Shown: positions 42,002 to 49,728, counted from the stretch's first letter. The stretch: DNA of 59,917 bases from a virus (IMGVR_UViG_3300024999_000114:1-59917); one strand, 5' to 3'. Made by a program: numbers and translations. The notes: generated by a model from the sequence alone, not told the origin.

Positions 42002-42489
42002 GGCACGCACCTCCATGAAATGTTTCTCTTTATCCTGCTAACATGGCATTGCTTAATATCGTAATCTTTTGCTATTTCCTTCTGCAATCTATTATCATTT
42101 CTTATCGAAATAATTTGATCGTTAGTTAGTTTTGATTTACCACTTTTTTCCCCAGCTAAGCATGGTGGTCTGTTTCTTTTCTTCTTAATCATATCCATGG
42201 TATTACCCTTCGGAGTATCTACAAATAGGTGTGCAGGATTAATGCACGATTTGTTATCGCATTTATGGCAAACAAACAAGCCTTCCGGTATTTTTCCTTT
42301 ATATTTTTCGTACATGTACCTATGGACTTTAATTATTTTGCCGCCCCTATTCATTTCATGATAACCGCTAGTAACATTAATCCTATGACTATCGCATATC
42401 CAGCAACCATTTTCAGAAACACTCCACGATACCTGCTTGTAGTTATGAGGCTTCCAATTTTCTGCTCTAATGTATTTACCCTTCGGCAT
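41998..42489 (-). CDS. HNH homing endonuclease inserted in terL
   Basis: 163 residues from ATG 42489 (MPKGKYIRAENWKPHNYKQV), RBS AAGGAG lying in the last codons of the upstream terL half. HNH_3 signature: CHKCDNKSCINPAHLFVDTP, then NTMDMIKKKR, and a C-terminal HTH (QKEIAKDYDIKQCHVSRIKR). Its frame differs from terL, so it is not an intein. Confidence 0.92.
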   Translation of the reverse strand: MPKGKYIRAENWKPHNYKQVSWSVSENGCWICDSHRINVTSGYHEMNRGGKIIKVHRYMYEKYKGKIPEGLFVCHKCDNKSCINPAHLFVDTPKGNTMDMIKKKRNRPPCLAGEKSGKSKLTNDQIISIRNDNRLQKEIAKDYDIKQCHVSRIKRNISWRCVP

Positions 42490-42494
42490 GGAAA

Positions 42495-43370
42495 TCACTC
42501 CTTATTGGAATTTATATATTCATTATATACTCTCCATGCCTCATCTTCAATAGCTGTTGTATCAAGCCTATAAAGTTCATAGTCATGCCAAGCGAAGAAC
42601 ATAGGGATAAAGTCATTCTCCCCGGCCTCTGCCTTGTCCCACAAGTCTTTAAAATCGTTCATGCCATTTGCTGTACTCTCTATGATAACAATCGTTCCCG
42701 GTATGTTGGGAACCGACTGAAGTATCCCGGAAAGAGTGGTTGCGGGATTTCCGCCATAGAAGGCGAACTCCGAAAGATGAACGTAGTAATGAGTATCAGA
42801 GCGTCCGATTCCGTCACTGCCAGCAGTTTGAACCTTAATCTTACTATTCAAGCCTTCGCCTTTCCCCTTGTGAGTAGCGGGAAGGTCAAATATAAGTTCA
42901 CGGGCATTAGAAGCTTTCTGTAATGGCTTAATCCGGTCAGGGAGCTTGCTGTACATAAACTTAGCTTTTTCAAAGATGGCATTGGTCGAGTCGTCGCGAT
43001 GGGCAACCACAAGTGCATTTCTGTTCTTATTCTTTGTCAGTCTACAAATCAACTTTCCTTGGGTATATGTGGAAACACCTTCCTGTCTTGCCTTCAATAC
43101 AATGATTCGGGCAGGGATTCCGAGTGTTTCTAGTTCCTTTATTTTATCGTCTATTATTTTCTGGATTGAATTATAGGTTAAGAAAACTTCATTTCCTTTT
43201 TTGTCGATTACCTTGATATAGAAACGACAGAAATCATCATCATTGCGCCTAGCTAATTCGTCCTTAATAGCATCTAACGATGGTAAATCACTCTGCTTTA
43301 TTTTAGGCCTAGCAACTTTAATAGGAGTATCCACGATATCCTTACTCGCCTTTTCCTTCTTGACTACCAT
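42495..43370 (-). CDS. terL: Terminase large subunit, N-terminal ATPase half
   Basis: 291 residues. Walker A variant KARQEGVST (93-101), a HLSEFAFYGG segment in the Walker B position and the coupling motif VIIESTANG. It stops (NSNKE) soon after the ATPase core, at HNH insertion. Large terminases normally carry ATPase and nuclease in one chain of about 600 residues; here they are two. Confidence 0.88.
   Translation of the reverse strand: MVVKKEKASKDIVDTPIKVARPKIKQSDLPSLDAIKDELARRNDDDFCRFYIKVIDKKGNEVFLTYNSIQKIIDDKIKELETLGIPARIIVLKARQEGVSTYTQGKLICRLTKNKNRNALVVAHRDDSTNAIFEKAKFMYSKLPDRIKPLQKASNARELIFDLPATHKGKGEGLNSKIKVQTAGSDGIGRSDTHYYVHLSEFAFYGGNPATTLSGILQSVPNIPGTIVIIESTANGMNDFKDLWDKAEAGENDFIPMFFAWHDYELYRLDTTAIEDEAWRVYNEYINSNKE
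42500..42523. repeat. Direct repeat flanking the HNH insertion in terL, copy 2
   Basis: Second copy of the ATGAATATA/AATAAGG pair, at the end of the N-terminal terL half. Confidence 0.55.
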
Positions 43371-43374
43371 ACTA

Positions 43375-43530
43375 TCACTCCAAAGATACTTGATACGTCA
43401 CCCAGTGTCGCACCCATATTTCTTCCCGGCATTTGTGCTTGCTGTAATTCCATCGTTTGCAGTTTGCGCAATTAACTAGGATACCAGGTTCATTACTTTT
43501 AAATTCGGAGCATGATCTATTTTCGGACAT
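43375..43530 (-). CDS. Small Cys-rich protein
   Basis: 51 residues from ATG 43530 (MSENRSCSEFKSNEPGILVN), RBS AGGAG. CANC and a further Cys (KHKC) suggest zinc binding; ends VRHWVTYQVSLE. Sits between terminase and VUT genes. Confidence 0.5.
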   Translation of the reverse strand: MSENRSCSEFKSNEPGILVNCANCKRWNYSKHKCREEIWVRHWVTYQVSLE

Positions 43531-43584
43531 GGTTTTCACTCCTAGAGATATAAAAATAATCAGCAAGGGCAACGCCGATCTGAA

Positions 43585-44247
43585 CTATTTAGATTGCGTT
43601 CCGCAAGATGGCTCCCACAAAGGGAATTTGTTTTCACTGTTGCACCCAGCCCTATTACACCTAGTCGAAGGATTATAGATTGACATTACGGATAACGGCA
43701 TCCTTTTTCCGCATGTCTCGCAGTTCCTATTTGTTTTTCCTCCGAATCGTTCCAAGTCACCAACTCCGATAAGCTGCATTACCGTTTTAACGATTATTTG
43801 ACCAATTATAGCCATCGGAACTGCTCCCCAAGGTATAAACCCTGCTCCCAATGGAGACAACCCAACCATCACAAATACAGAAGAATCTAAAACACCTGAA
43901 ACCATCCCGCTATAGATAACTCTAAGATGCATCGGTAATCTTAATCTAGTATAAATTTCTGTATCTGTGGTTTCGCTCAATAAAAAACTAACTGCACTAG
44001 CAAGCACAATCCAAAGCGTGTCGCCCAATAATCGGGATGATATTGTGGATAAAATTAATGCCAAAATAATAATTAAATACGTGTTTCTTCTGCCGTGTTT
44101 TTCCTGAACCAAATCCCTTAGGACAAAAGTAGCACCGATTAGAAATGTCCCTAAGGTTATAACAAAAGGCCCTATAATTAATGGTGCGAATGATGCAGTT
44201 AAAACATTAGCGATTATAATTGCCATTAGATAAAGAAATACAATCAA
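43585..44247 (-). CDS. VUT-family transporter, queuosine-precursor type
   Basis: About 220 residues from TTG 44247, whose GGGAGGAG lies inside the dpdA end. At least five membrane helices: an N-terminal ANVLTASFAPL, then GTFLIGATFVLRDLVQEKHG (the family's acidic-basic hallmark loop), SRLLGDTLWIVLAS, SGVLDSSVFVMVGL and WGAVPMAIIGQIIVKTVMQ. This is the YhhQ/QueT-like VUT fold, which imports 7-deazaguanine precursors. A C-terminal tail with CETCGKRM and RCNRAGC is an extra zinc-like module. Confidence 0.85.
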   Translation of the reverse strand: MIVFLYLMAIIIANVLTASFAPLIIGPFVITLGTFLIGATFVLRDLVQEKHGRRNTYLIIILALILSTISSRLLGDTLWIVLASAVSFLLSETTDTEIYTRLRLPMHLRVIYSGMVSGVLDSSVFVMVGLSPLGAGFIPWGAVPMAIIGQIIVKTVMQLIGVGDLERFGGKTNRNCETCGKRMPLSVMSIYNPSTRCNRAGCNSENKFPLWEPSCGTQSK

Positions 44248-44867
44248 GCAAACTCCTCCCAATATTGTTGATTAAGAGTTGCTAATCCCCTTGGAATTAG
44301 CGTATCCGGAAACATGCTAAATCCAGAACCATCCACAGAATTACATCCAATAAGTCTGGCATAATTAATCCTCTTTTTGCTGTTCACCCTACCCATATGC
44401 ACGAACTTACCTCTCAACCGCGCTTCCTTGACAAGTTCCCTAACATAAGCACCAAGTTTGAATTCTGTTGTACCCCCAATAAAAAGTGCCCCAAACTTAG
44501 TCCAATGCACATCGCATTTATCTAATCCATCTTGAGCCACAAGGGATACCGGAAGGTCATACGACTTGATAATAGGCTGCCAATATTCAAACTGCTTTAG
44601 GGTTAGCTCAGCGTTACCAACTACGTCAGGTGCATTTACGAATAGACAACCTTGTTTTCCTTGTATCCTTTTCAAGGTATTTATAAAAGCTTGCTCGTTA
44701 AAACCTGTAAAGCAATCATTGTCCATCGCCCATTTTAGTCCGTAGTCGATGATTATATTTATGTCGTGTCCACCACGGGGAGTTAATAGAAATCCAAGAT
44801 TAGGATTGTCTTTGTATTTTTTAATTGTTTTTGTTGCCCCACTTACCAGAAGTAAGATAGTGTCCAC
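44244..44867 (-). CDS. dpdA: DpdA-family 7-deazaguanine DNA transglycosylase
   Basis: 207 residues from GTG 44867. Its TGT-like barrel motifs are those of phage DpdA: FVNAPDVVG (76-84, base-binding), VAQDG (110-114), FIGGTTEFKL (129-138), HMGRVNS (157-163) and GCNSVDG (174-180), with the Asp as candidate nucleophile. Phage DpdAs exchange guanine in DNA for a 7-deazaguanine, protecting it from restriction. The overlap of its stop with the VUT start (four bases) indicates one salvage unit. Confidence 0.88.
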   Translation of the reverse strand: MDTILLLVSGATKTIKKYKDNPNLGFLLTPRGGHDINIIIDYGLKWAMDNDCFTGFNEQAFINTLKRIQGKQGCLFVNAPDVVGNAELTLKQFEYWQPIIKSYDLPVSLVAQDGLDKCDVHWTKFGALFIGGTTEFKLGAYVRELVKEARLRGKFVHMGRVNSKKRINYARLIGCNSVDGSGFSMFPDTLIPRGLATLNQQYWEEFA

Positions 44868-45018
44868 ATCCCTTGTCTTAAACTAGTCATTAAACCATTA
44901 ATAATACGTTTAGTAATACGCCCGCTAACTCATTGCCTGTCCTTAACGATGGACAAGGTTAAAACGTGATGAAATCAAGGTTTTTATTTAAAAAGAAGGG
45001 GTTAATGGGAAAAAATAA

Positions 45019-45339
45019 TTAAATTACTTTCCTACCAAGTAAATCCAACGCTTGCAAAACAGTTCTAACCGTAACCCTGTCGTAATCCTTTATGTTCTCA
45101 GATAACTCTCCATACGGGTACATATCAGCATGGCACTTAGCACACCATTTATAAAGCTTAGGGTTGTGGTTATCTTCAAACCTATCCTTGGCTTCTCTAT
45201 GCGATTGTAAGTATCCAACATGTTCCTCGCTGACACATTCACTCGGAGAATGAAATCCTTGGTTTTTCTTTTCTCTCCACCATGCATCATGCACTTTCTC
45301 GCTTAACTGATCGATAAGATTGTTTGTATTTGAATCCAT
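45019..45339 (-). CDS. RyR-domain protein
   Basis: About 106 residues from ATG 45339 (MDSNTNNLIDQLSEKVHDAW), behind AAAGGAG. The body fits the small RyR domain: ALLEKVHDAWWREKKNQG-like head, then PKLYKW, PYGELSENIKDYDRVTVR and TVLQALDLLG. In bacteria and phages RyR-domain proteins are linked to nucleotide or signal binding, with no settled function. It lies upstream of dpdA. Confidence 0.8.
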   Translation of the reverse strand: MDSNTNNLIDQLSEKVHDAWWREKKNQGFHSPSECVSEEHVGYLQSHREAKDRFEDNHNPKLYKWCAKCHADMYPYGELSENIKDYDRVTVRTVLQALDLLGRKVI

Positions 45340-45385
45340 TGGTTTTACATCTCCTTTAATTATTAACATTAAAAATGAGGTAAAT

Positions 45386-46057
45386 TTACCTCAACCCTAT
45401 TTTCTGCATAGCTTCGTCAATTCTACTAAGCCCGTGCTTCCACTCTTTTATTTTCTGAATAACATGCTCGTCCGGCCTAAACCATTCTCCCTTTAATCTC
45501 GATGCTTCAAATTCCTTATGCACCTGTCTCTCTGTGGACTCGTTTCCAGGAACCATAAAAAGAATTGTGAGAGTGTCGGGGTATCCAGTTTGCAATGCTC
45601 TCAATCTCTTCACCGGGTCTACTGAAAATCCTATCTTAATAGCTCCTCCGCACAGGCCCTGAATAAAGTAAACATAGCCCTTCGGGTCAACAGGGAGAAT
45701 AGTTAGTACGTCATTTTCAATTACTGCATCCGGTTTCGCTACCGACATCATGTCTATTTCTTTTCTAATTCGCAAAGCCTTTATTGCTTCATTCTTCTTG
45801 TTCCAGTATTCAGTCCATCTTGGGTCGTCTTTTCTCCACGACCATTTATTGATTTCGTTTTCCAAGATGCTCATGAATCTTCGGTCATACTTAAAGGCGT
45901 TTAACTTATCTTGGCTTCTCCAAATACTAAAACTAATTCCCTTTTCCGCATGACCATCATTCTCTAGCTTTTTCAGAAAATCCTTAATCTTAGCATCCAT
46001 TGGAATACCTAATACACCAAGGAATGCTTGGGCATAGGTTGTGACTCTATTAGACAT
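45386..46057 (-). CDS. T5orf172/GIY-YIG-like nuclease
   Basis: From ATG 46057 (MSNRVTTYAQAFLGVLGIPM), behind GGGGGAC. N-terminal ~130 residues form a separate helical domain. A C-terminal T5orf172/Mug113 domain follows, from GYVYFIQGLCGGAIKIGFSV, then KRLRALQTGYPDTLTILFMV, ERQVHKEFEASRLKGEWFRP. Mobile-nuclease or regulatory function likely. Confidence 0.75.
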   Translation of the reverse strand: MSNRVTTYAQAFLGVLGIPMDAKIKDFLKKLENDGHAEKGISFSIWRSQDKLNAFKYDRRFMSILENEINKWSWRKDDPRWTEYWNKKNEAIKALRIRKEIDMMSVAKPDAVIENDVLTILPVDPKGYVYFIQGLCGGAIKIGFSVDPVKRLRALQTGYPDTLTILFMVPGNESTERQVHKEFEASRLKGEWFRPDEHVIQKIKEWKHGLSRIDEAMQKIGLR

Positions 46058-46058
46058 A

Positions 46059-46598
46059 TCAATTGTCCCCCACTTCATTCATTTTTCCTTTTTTAATTAA
46101 ACGCGATGAAATAACATAACCGCCATCAGTTGAATAAAGGAGTTCGTGTTCCTTCATGTCACCCAATAGGCGGTTTAATTTCTTATTGCCACATCCAAAT
46201 ATTGCTTGAAGCTCTTTATAATTCAGGGGATTCTTATTTCGCGTCTGAATTAATCTCCCTGTGTTCCACTCAACGTATTTACCCAAAGAAACTAAGTACC
46301 CTGCCAATTCCTCGACATTCTTAACTCCACCCTTCTTCAGCTTCTCAATCTCTTCAACCATGAGCATGATATAAGGTTTCTTCCCTCCGGTGTGCTTCGG
46401 AGGGTCTTTATCTTTTTTGGCAGGTTTATTGAGTTTACTCCACCAACTATCAACCACAAGTTCTTCTTCACCATTAGGCATCTTCAATGTCATAAAGTTT
46501 GTTCCATTTGGCGACTTCTCACGAATAAGATACGAACCGGGAGGAAGGGGTAAAATATCAGACGTTTCATTGTAAAAATCAACTATCTTTTTATCCAT
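46059..46598 (-). CDS. Winged-helix protein, RepL-like
   Basis: From ATG 46598 (MDKKIVDFYNETSDILPLPP), behind GAGGTGG. Central PNGEEELVVDSWWSK, then helical GGKKPYIMLMVEEIEKLKKG and a winged HTH end (LNYKELQAIFGCGNKKLNRL, SRLIKKG). The tail matches RepL-like plasmid replication or regulatory proteins. Its long leader is full of hairpins. Confidence 0.6.
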   Translation of the reverse strand: MDKKIVDFYNETSDILPLPPGSYLIREKSPNGTNFMTLKMPNGEEELVVDSWWSKLNKPAKKDKDPPKHTGGKKPYIMLMVEEIEKLKKGGVKNVEELAGYLVSLGKYVEWNTGRLIQTRNKNPLNYKELQAIFGCGNKKLNRLLGDMKEHELLYSTDGGYVISSRLIKKGKMNEVGDN

Positions 46599-46621
46599 AT
46601 TAACCACCTCAAAAGCCCTTT

Positions 46622-46800
46622 CAATGGGCATTACTTAGGTGTCGAAACGACACGTTGTAAAAATGGCACTCAGCCTTACTCTCCCTAAGCGTGTAGGGTT
46701 TTTTGCATGTAATTCGTTTATATATACGTTCTAGCTTTGTTTCGTTCTACATTAACGCAACGCCAAAAACCCCTCATAACATATATAAGGGGTGGGTAGT
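46622..46800. promoter_or_regulatory. Structured leader with opposed terminators
   Basis: Minus strand: GCCC-ATTGAAA-GGGC then TTTT just before the ribosome binding site; hairpin GTGTCG-AAA-CGACAC (46639-46653); and ACCCCT...AGGGGT followed by TTTTT at about 46765-46794. Plus strand: CCCTA-AGCGTG-TAGGG-TTTTTT (46683-46706). A plus-strand terminator without a plus-strand gene hints at an antisense transcript. Confidence 0.45.
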
Positions 46801-46840
46801 TTTATTTAAGTACCTAGTGAGTTATTTGGGGTACAGGGGG

Positions 46841-47002
46841 CTATGAACGAGTTAGAAGCTCTTCTGTATCTGCTATTAACTTATCTCTGAATTCTTTTGT
46901 CATAACATAACATTCTCCAATTCCAACTTGATATGTTGTAGTAGCTCTTTCAAATGCTGAGGATAATGAGGTTATGAATTCCCTAATGTCTTCATCCATC
47001 AT
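46841..47002 (-). CDS. Small hypothetical protein (53 aa)
   Basis: Starts MMDEDIREFITSLSSAFERA; acidic helical, no motif. AAAGGAG sits in a CTTTC-CGC-GAAAG hairpin, so initiation may be controlled. Confidence 0.55.
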   Translation of the reverse strand: MMDEDIREFITSLSSAFERATTTYQVGIGECYVMTKEFRDKLIADTEELLTRS

Positions 47003-47662
47003 CAAGACTCCTTTCGCGGAAAGTTTTTTATTTTTTGTAATTTTTTATTTTTATTTTTTTTGTAGAATACTTAGCTGTCTATTGAGGATATGTAGTATAT
47101 ACCCCGGTACTTCCACCAAGCCCTATCTCGTGCCACCTCTGACGAGGGGGTGGAGGTATTCTCGGACATCGCACATCATGAAGATAGCCACTGCTTACGG
47201 GTACAGTAGTCGAAACCTTTGTAGGCGACAGACTGTAAGTAAATCGCATGTAAATCATGTTTAGTTAGCTATAGAGATATATACACAGATCACCCCTTTA
47301 CCCGGCTCACAGCTCGTGCCCAGGGGGAGGGTCGAAATCTCAATATTCAGCATCCCCATCACTACCCGGATCAGCACAGCAACCATGTCACATCAGAGCC
47401 AGACAGCAGAGAAAGAGCATAAGCCAAAGTAGCACAGCACAGCCGATGCCAGCCAGCCAAGACAACAGCCATCACCCGGCAAGCTATCAGCACTACGCCA
47501 CAAACCATATTAGCACATTATAATGATACTCATTCACTTTGTGACACATTCGCCAAAACCCTACATCCCTACTCTCCCAATGGTTTCAGCGATTTACTCA
47601 TTATCAGTGATTTCATTATCATTTAGGATGCCACTCTAATTGAGAATAGCATACATAATATG
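47003..47662. other. Long intergenic region next to terS
   Basis: No convincing gene. The right part (about 47350-47530) is rich in CAGC/CCAGCC/CACAGC and poor in G and T on the plus strand; the left part has an A-rich run (minus) and a CCACC/GGTGG foldback near 47138-47158. Packaging-site candidate, since phage pac sites often lie in or beside terS, but no direct proof. Confidence 0.35.
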
Positions 47663-48214
47663 TTAATCTTTAGGCTCAATATCGACGATCTCACCCTGGA
47701 TCTGTGCTCTCTCCATTATCTCAGCCATGAGCCGCAAATCCTCATCCGAGTAGGCAGAGACAGCCTGGATGAGGAGAGGGCCACCGTTTGGGCCTGTATA
47801 CTCCACAGACTGAGTGTCTTTCCATCCCTTGAAGTTGTTTGTTAGGCTGAATTTAGCACCGTTAACACCATCACGGTCGAAGAGTCTGGCCTCTGTATAT
47901 TCTTCGATCCGGGCCTTAGCTATCAAGATAGTGTCCATGAATTCTTCTTTATCTGTATAATTCAGCAATGTCATCCTACTTGTAAACCCTAAAGCTAATG
48001 CCAGCCCTGTCACTGTAGGAGGTTTACTAACTATCACTGGTTGACCATGCTTATCATAAATAGGTGTTCCGTATTCATCCTTCAGTATCTCGCCCTGGCA
48101 TTTATCGAAATACTTATCTATAATAAGCTGCATTTCCTCAACCGACTTATATCTTGGCTGCCTACCACTTGTAGCACATCCCAACGCATATTGATTACCA
48201 ACCGCAGCAGCCAT
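47663..48214 (-). CDS. terS: Terminase small subunit
   Basis: 183 residues from ATG 48214 (MAAAVGNQYALGCATSGRQP). Helical N-terminal DNA-binding part with VEEMQLIIDKYFDKCQGEIL, PPTVTGLALALGFTSRMTLL (HTH) and a VNGAKFSLTNNFKGWKDTQS end typical of Bacillota-phage TerS. It lies 4.3 kb from terL, unusually far, with DpdA and others between. Confidence 0.78.
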   Translation of the reverse strand: MAAAVGNQYALGCATSGRQPRYKSVEEMQLIIDKYFDKCQGEILKDEYGTPIYDKHGQPVIVSKPPTVTGLALALGFTSRMTLLNYTDKEEFMDTILIAKARIEEYTEARLFDRDGVNGAKFSLTNNFKGWKDTQSVEYTGPNGGPLLIQAVSAYSDEDLRLMAEIMERAQIQGEIVDIEPKD

Positions 48215-48227
48215 ACTAATCACCTCC

Positions 48228-48383
48228 CTACTTATTACTTACAATACCAAAAGCCCTATTTAGTAACTCTATCTTTAACTCGCACCTTGATTTATTATCA
48301 CCCGAAAGCAAATTCTTGTTTTCGTATTCCAGTGACTCAATTCCTATTAATGTCCTAATGATACTTTTTAACTCATCACTCAT
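48228..48383 (-). CDS. Small hypothetical protein (51 aa)
   Basis: Starts MSDELKSIIRTLIGIESLEY; charged and helical. GGAGTG precedes it. No motif. Confidence 0.5.
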   Translation of the reverse strand: MSDELKSIIRTLIGIESLEYENKNLLSGDNKSRCELKIELLNRAFGIVSNK

Positions 48384-48395
48384 CTATTAACACTC

Positions 48396-48638
48396 CTATT
48401 CAGATAAATTCCAAATTACTTTTGCGCCACAATGCGGACAGTAGTTATGAGTAAATCTCTCATTCCAATCCTTTTCTATGAGATTGTATCTGCAATTAGG
48501 GCAATCAAATTGTATTGACTTATTTGCATTAATTACGCTCAATTGTTTATTTGTGATCTCAACTACTTTTTCTTTTTCGATAGCCATCTTCTGAGCCTTC
48601 ATGTCTGTATACTCCTTGCTTTCAAAATCTCTATCCAT
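48396..48638 (-). CDS. Zinc-ribbon protein with coiled N-terminus
   Basis: From the third of three tandem start codons, MDRDFESKEYTDMKAQKMAI. Basic helix then CPNC ... CPHCG zinc ribbon. RBS GGAGG. Function unknown. Confidence 0.6.
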   Translation of the reverse strand: MDRDFESKEYTDMKAQKMAIEKEKVVEITNKQLSVINANKSIQFDCPNCRYNLIEKDWNERFTHNYCPHCGAKVIWNLSE

Positions 48639-48656
48639 CATCACACCTCCTACAAT

Positions 48657-48854
48657 CTACTTCCCCAACATCTTATCTACCCGATCCATAGTAAGCTCCA
48701 TACTCCCCATTGATTCAAGCGTATAACCCTCTATAAACTCAACATACTCATCCTCTGTTAATAACCCTTTCTTGTACAACAAATAGGCCACTGGTGCAAA
48801 CACATCATTCATGCTAGGAAATGAAAGTTCTCTCCAATTCTTTGCAGCATCCAT
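48657..48854 (-). CDS. Hypothetical protein
   Basis: 65 residues from ATG 48854, MDAAKNWRELSFPSMNDVFA; helical, ends in DRVDKMLGK. No family. Confidence 0.55.
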   Translation of the reverse strand: MDAAKNWRELSFPSMNDVFAPVAYLLYKKGLLTEDEYVEFIEGYTLESMGSMELTMDRVDKMLGK

Positions 48855-48859
48855 ACTAA

Positions 48860-49000
48860 TCACCTCTCCACTACCTCATCATCTTTACTTAGTACATTCC
48901 CGCCATTATCAACTGGAACAAACCATTCGCACGGCAAACCAAACGCACATTCATTCAAGCATCCAAAGCTCTCGGTTTTAGCACAAGTATAACCACTCAT
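48860..49000 (-). CDS. Small Cys-rich protein (46 aa)
   Basis: Starts MSGYTCAKTESFGCLNECAF; four Cys in the first 24 residues (C, C, C, C), then an acidic tail. AGGAGG precedes it. Possible zinc-binding leader gene of the late/small gene cluster. Confidence 0.5.
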   Translation of the reverse strand: MSGYTCAKTESFGCLNECAFGLPCEWFVPVDNGGNVLSKDDEVVER

Positions 49001-49099
49001 CAGCACACCTCCTTAATACCTCACCACAGCCCCTACAATCAATCCTAAGACCACTAATTAACCACTCGATACAAATGCACCAACTAGCTAATCACTGTC

Positions 49100-49149
49100 C
49101 TCAGAAACATTCCTTCTAAATAATGTAGATCAGACATGAAAATAATCTT
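49100..49149 (+). promoter_or_regulatory. Upstream regulatory repeat, copy 1
   Basis: CTCAGAAACATTCCTTCTA ... AGATCA ... AAAATAATCTT; matched by copy 2 at 49824-49871 with the same order and nearly the same spacing. Both lie just before plus-strand promoters. Confidence 0.55.
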
Positions 49150-49169
49150 AACTTTATTTTTCCACGCCA

Positions 49170-49198
49170 TTGCATTATCAACAAATATGTTGTATACT
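49170..49198 (+). promoter_or_regulatory. Promoter of structured RNA/small genes
   Basis: TTGCAT (49170-49175) and TATACT (49193-49198) are 17 bases apart. The expected start (about 49204-49206) coincides with the first base of the closing stem of the RNA element downstream. Confidence 0.7.
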
Positions 49199-49203
49199 CA
49201 CAT

Positions 49204-49371
49204 TAGTAGATGGATAAAGAAAGTGCATGGGACAGTATGCGGGTATTGAATCCTGCTGGTGCGGAAGAGTGGTAACCAATTCCACTTATAATCCTCCTTC
49301 AACATAGGAGGGAAGAAACGAAGATCCGGCACTCCCACAATACTGATAACGCTACCACCTTCCATCTACTA
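49204..49371 (+). ncRNA. Candidate structured RNA leader (about 168 nt)
   Basis: Closed by a perfect 11-bp stem, TAGTAGATGGA (49204-49214) with TCCATCTACTA (49361-49371). Inside, GTATTG pairs with CAATAC, GTGC/GGA with TCC/GCAC (one bulge), and two hairpins, AGTGG/CCACT and CCTCC/GGAGG, complete a multi-branch fold. The promoter places the 5' end at the first stem. It precedes a 45-aa gene by 49 bases, so it may act in cis. No known class is recognised. Confidence 0.6.
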
Positions 49372-49420
49372 CAAACTAATCAACCATACCACCTGTAATG
49401 ACAAATTAGGAGGAATTATT

Positions 49421-49558
49421 ATGAATAATTTAATGGGATCATGTGATGAATATGAATGCGTAATATCCATGACTGATGAAGATGTTAAATTAGCCATAAA
49501 GGAAACGAATAATATTGTAACATCACGCAAATTTATTGAATCATTGCCGCAATTTTGA
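49421..49558 (+). CDS. Small acidic protein (45 aa)
   Basis: Starts MNNLMGSCDEYECVISMTDE, RBS AGGAGG seven bases away. Acidic, two Cys. Stop overlaps the start of the next gene (TGATG). Confidence 0.6.
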   Translation: MNNLMGSCDEYECVISMTDEDVKLAIKETNNIVTSRKFIESLPQF

Positions 49559-49728
49559 TGCCTAAAGGCGGTAAACGCCCCAACTCGGGCCCAAAAACAA
49601 GAGCAGGCCAAAAAGCAACTAACCGGACAATCCGTATGACTAATGCAGAATGGGAAACCATACGCCAACTAGCCGCAGCAGCAGAGCAAACCATATCGGA
49701 CTACATTAGGACTAAGGCCACTAAATAA
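49558..49728 (+). CDS. Arc/RHH-like DNA-binding protein
   Basis: 56 residues. Basic Gly/Pro-rich arm (MPKGGKRPNSGPKTRAGQKA), then a beta strand TNRTIRMTNAEWETIRQLAA and helix QTISDYIRTKA: a ribbon-helix-helix pattern. Translationally coupled to the gene before. Confidence 0.7.
   Translation: MPKGGKRPNSGPKTRAGQKATNRTIRMTNAEWETIRQLAAAAEQTISDYIRTKATK

Noticed and set aside
41998-42498. Group I intron or intein in terL
   Set aside because: The HNH frame is not continuous with either terL half, ribosome binding sites and starts exist for all three genes, and the insert is almost entirely HNH coding, leaving no space for an intron core.
46974-47264. 96-codon plus-strand open frame
   Set aside because: Its Phe-rich head is just the T-rich intergenic run, there is no ribosome binding site, and it overlaps the 53-aa minus-strand gene start.
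49204-49371. T-box leader, cobalamin riboswitch or tRNA in the structured element
   Set aside because: The T-box AGGGTGGNACCGCG box, the cobalamin box and a tRNA T-loop (GGTTCRANNCC) are not present; only loose look-alikes were seen.
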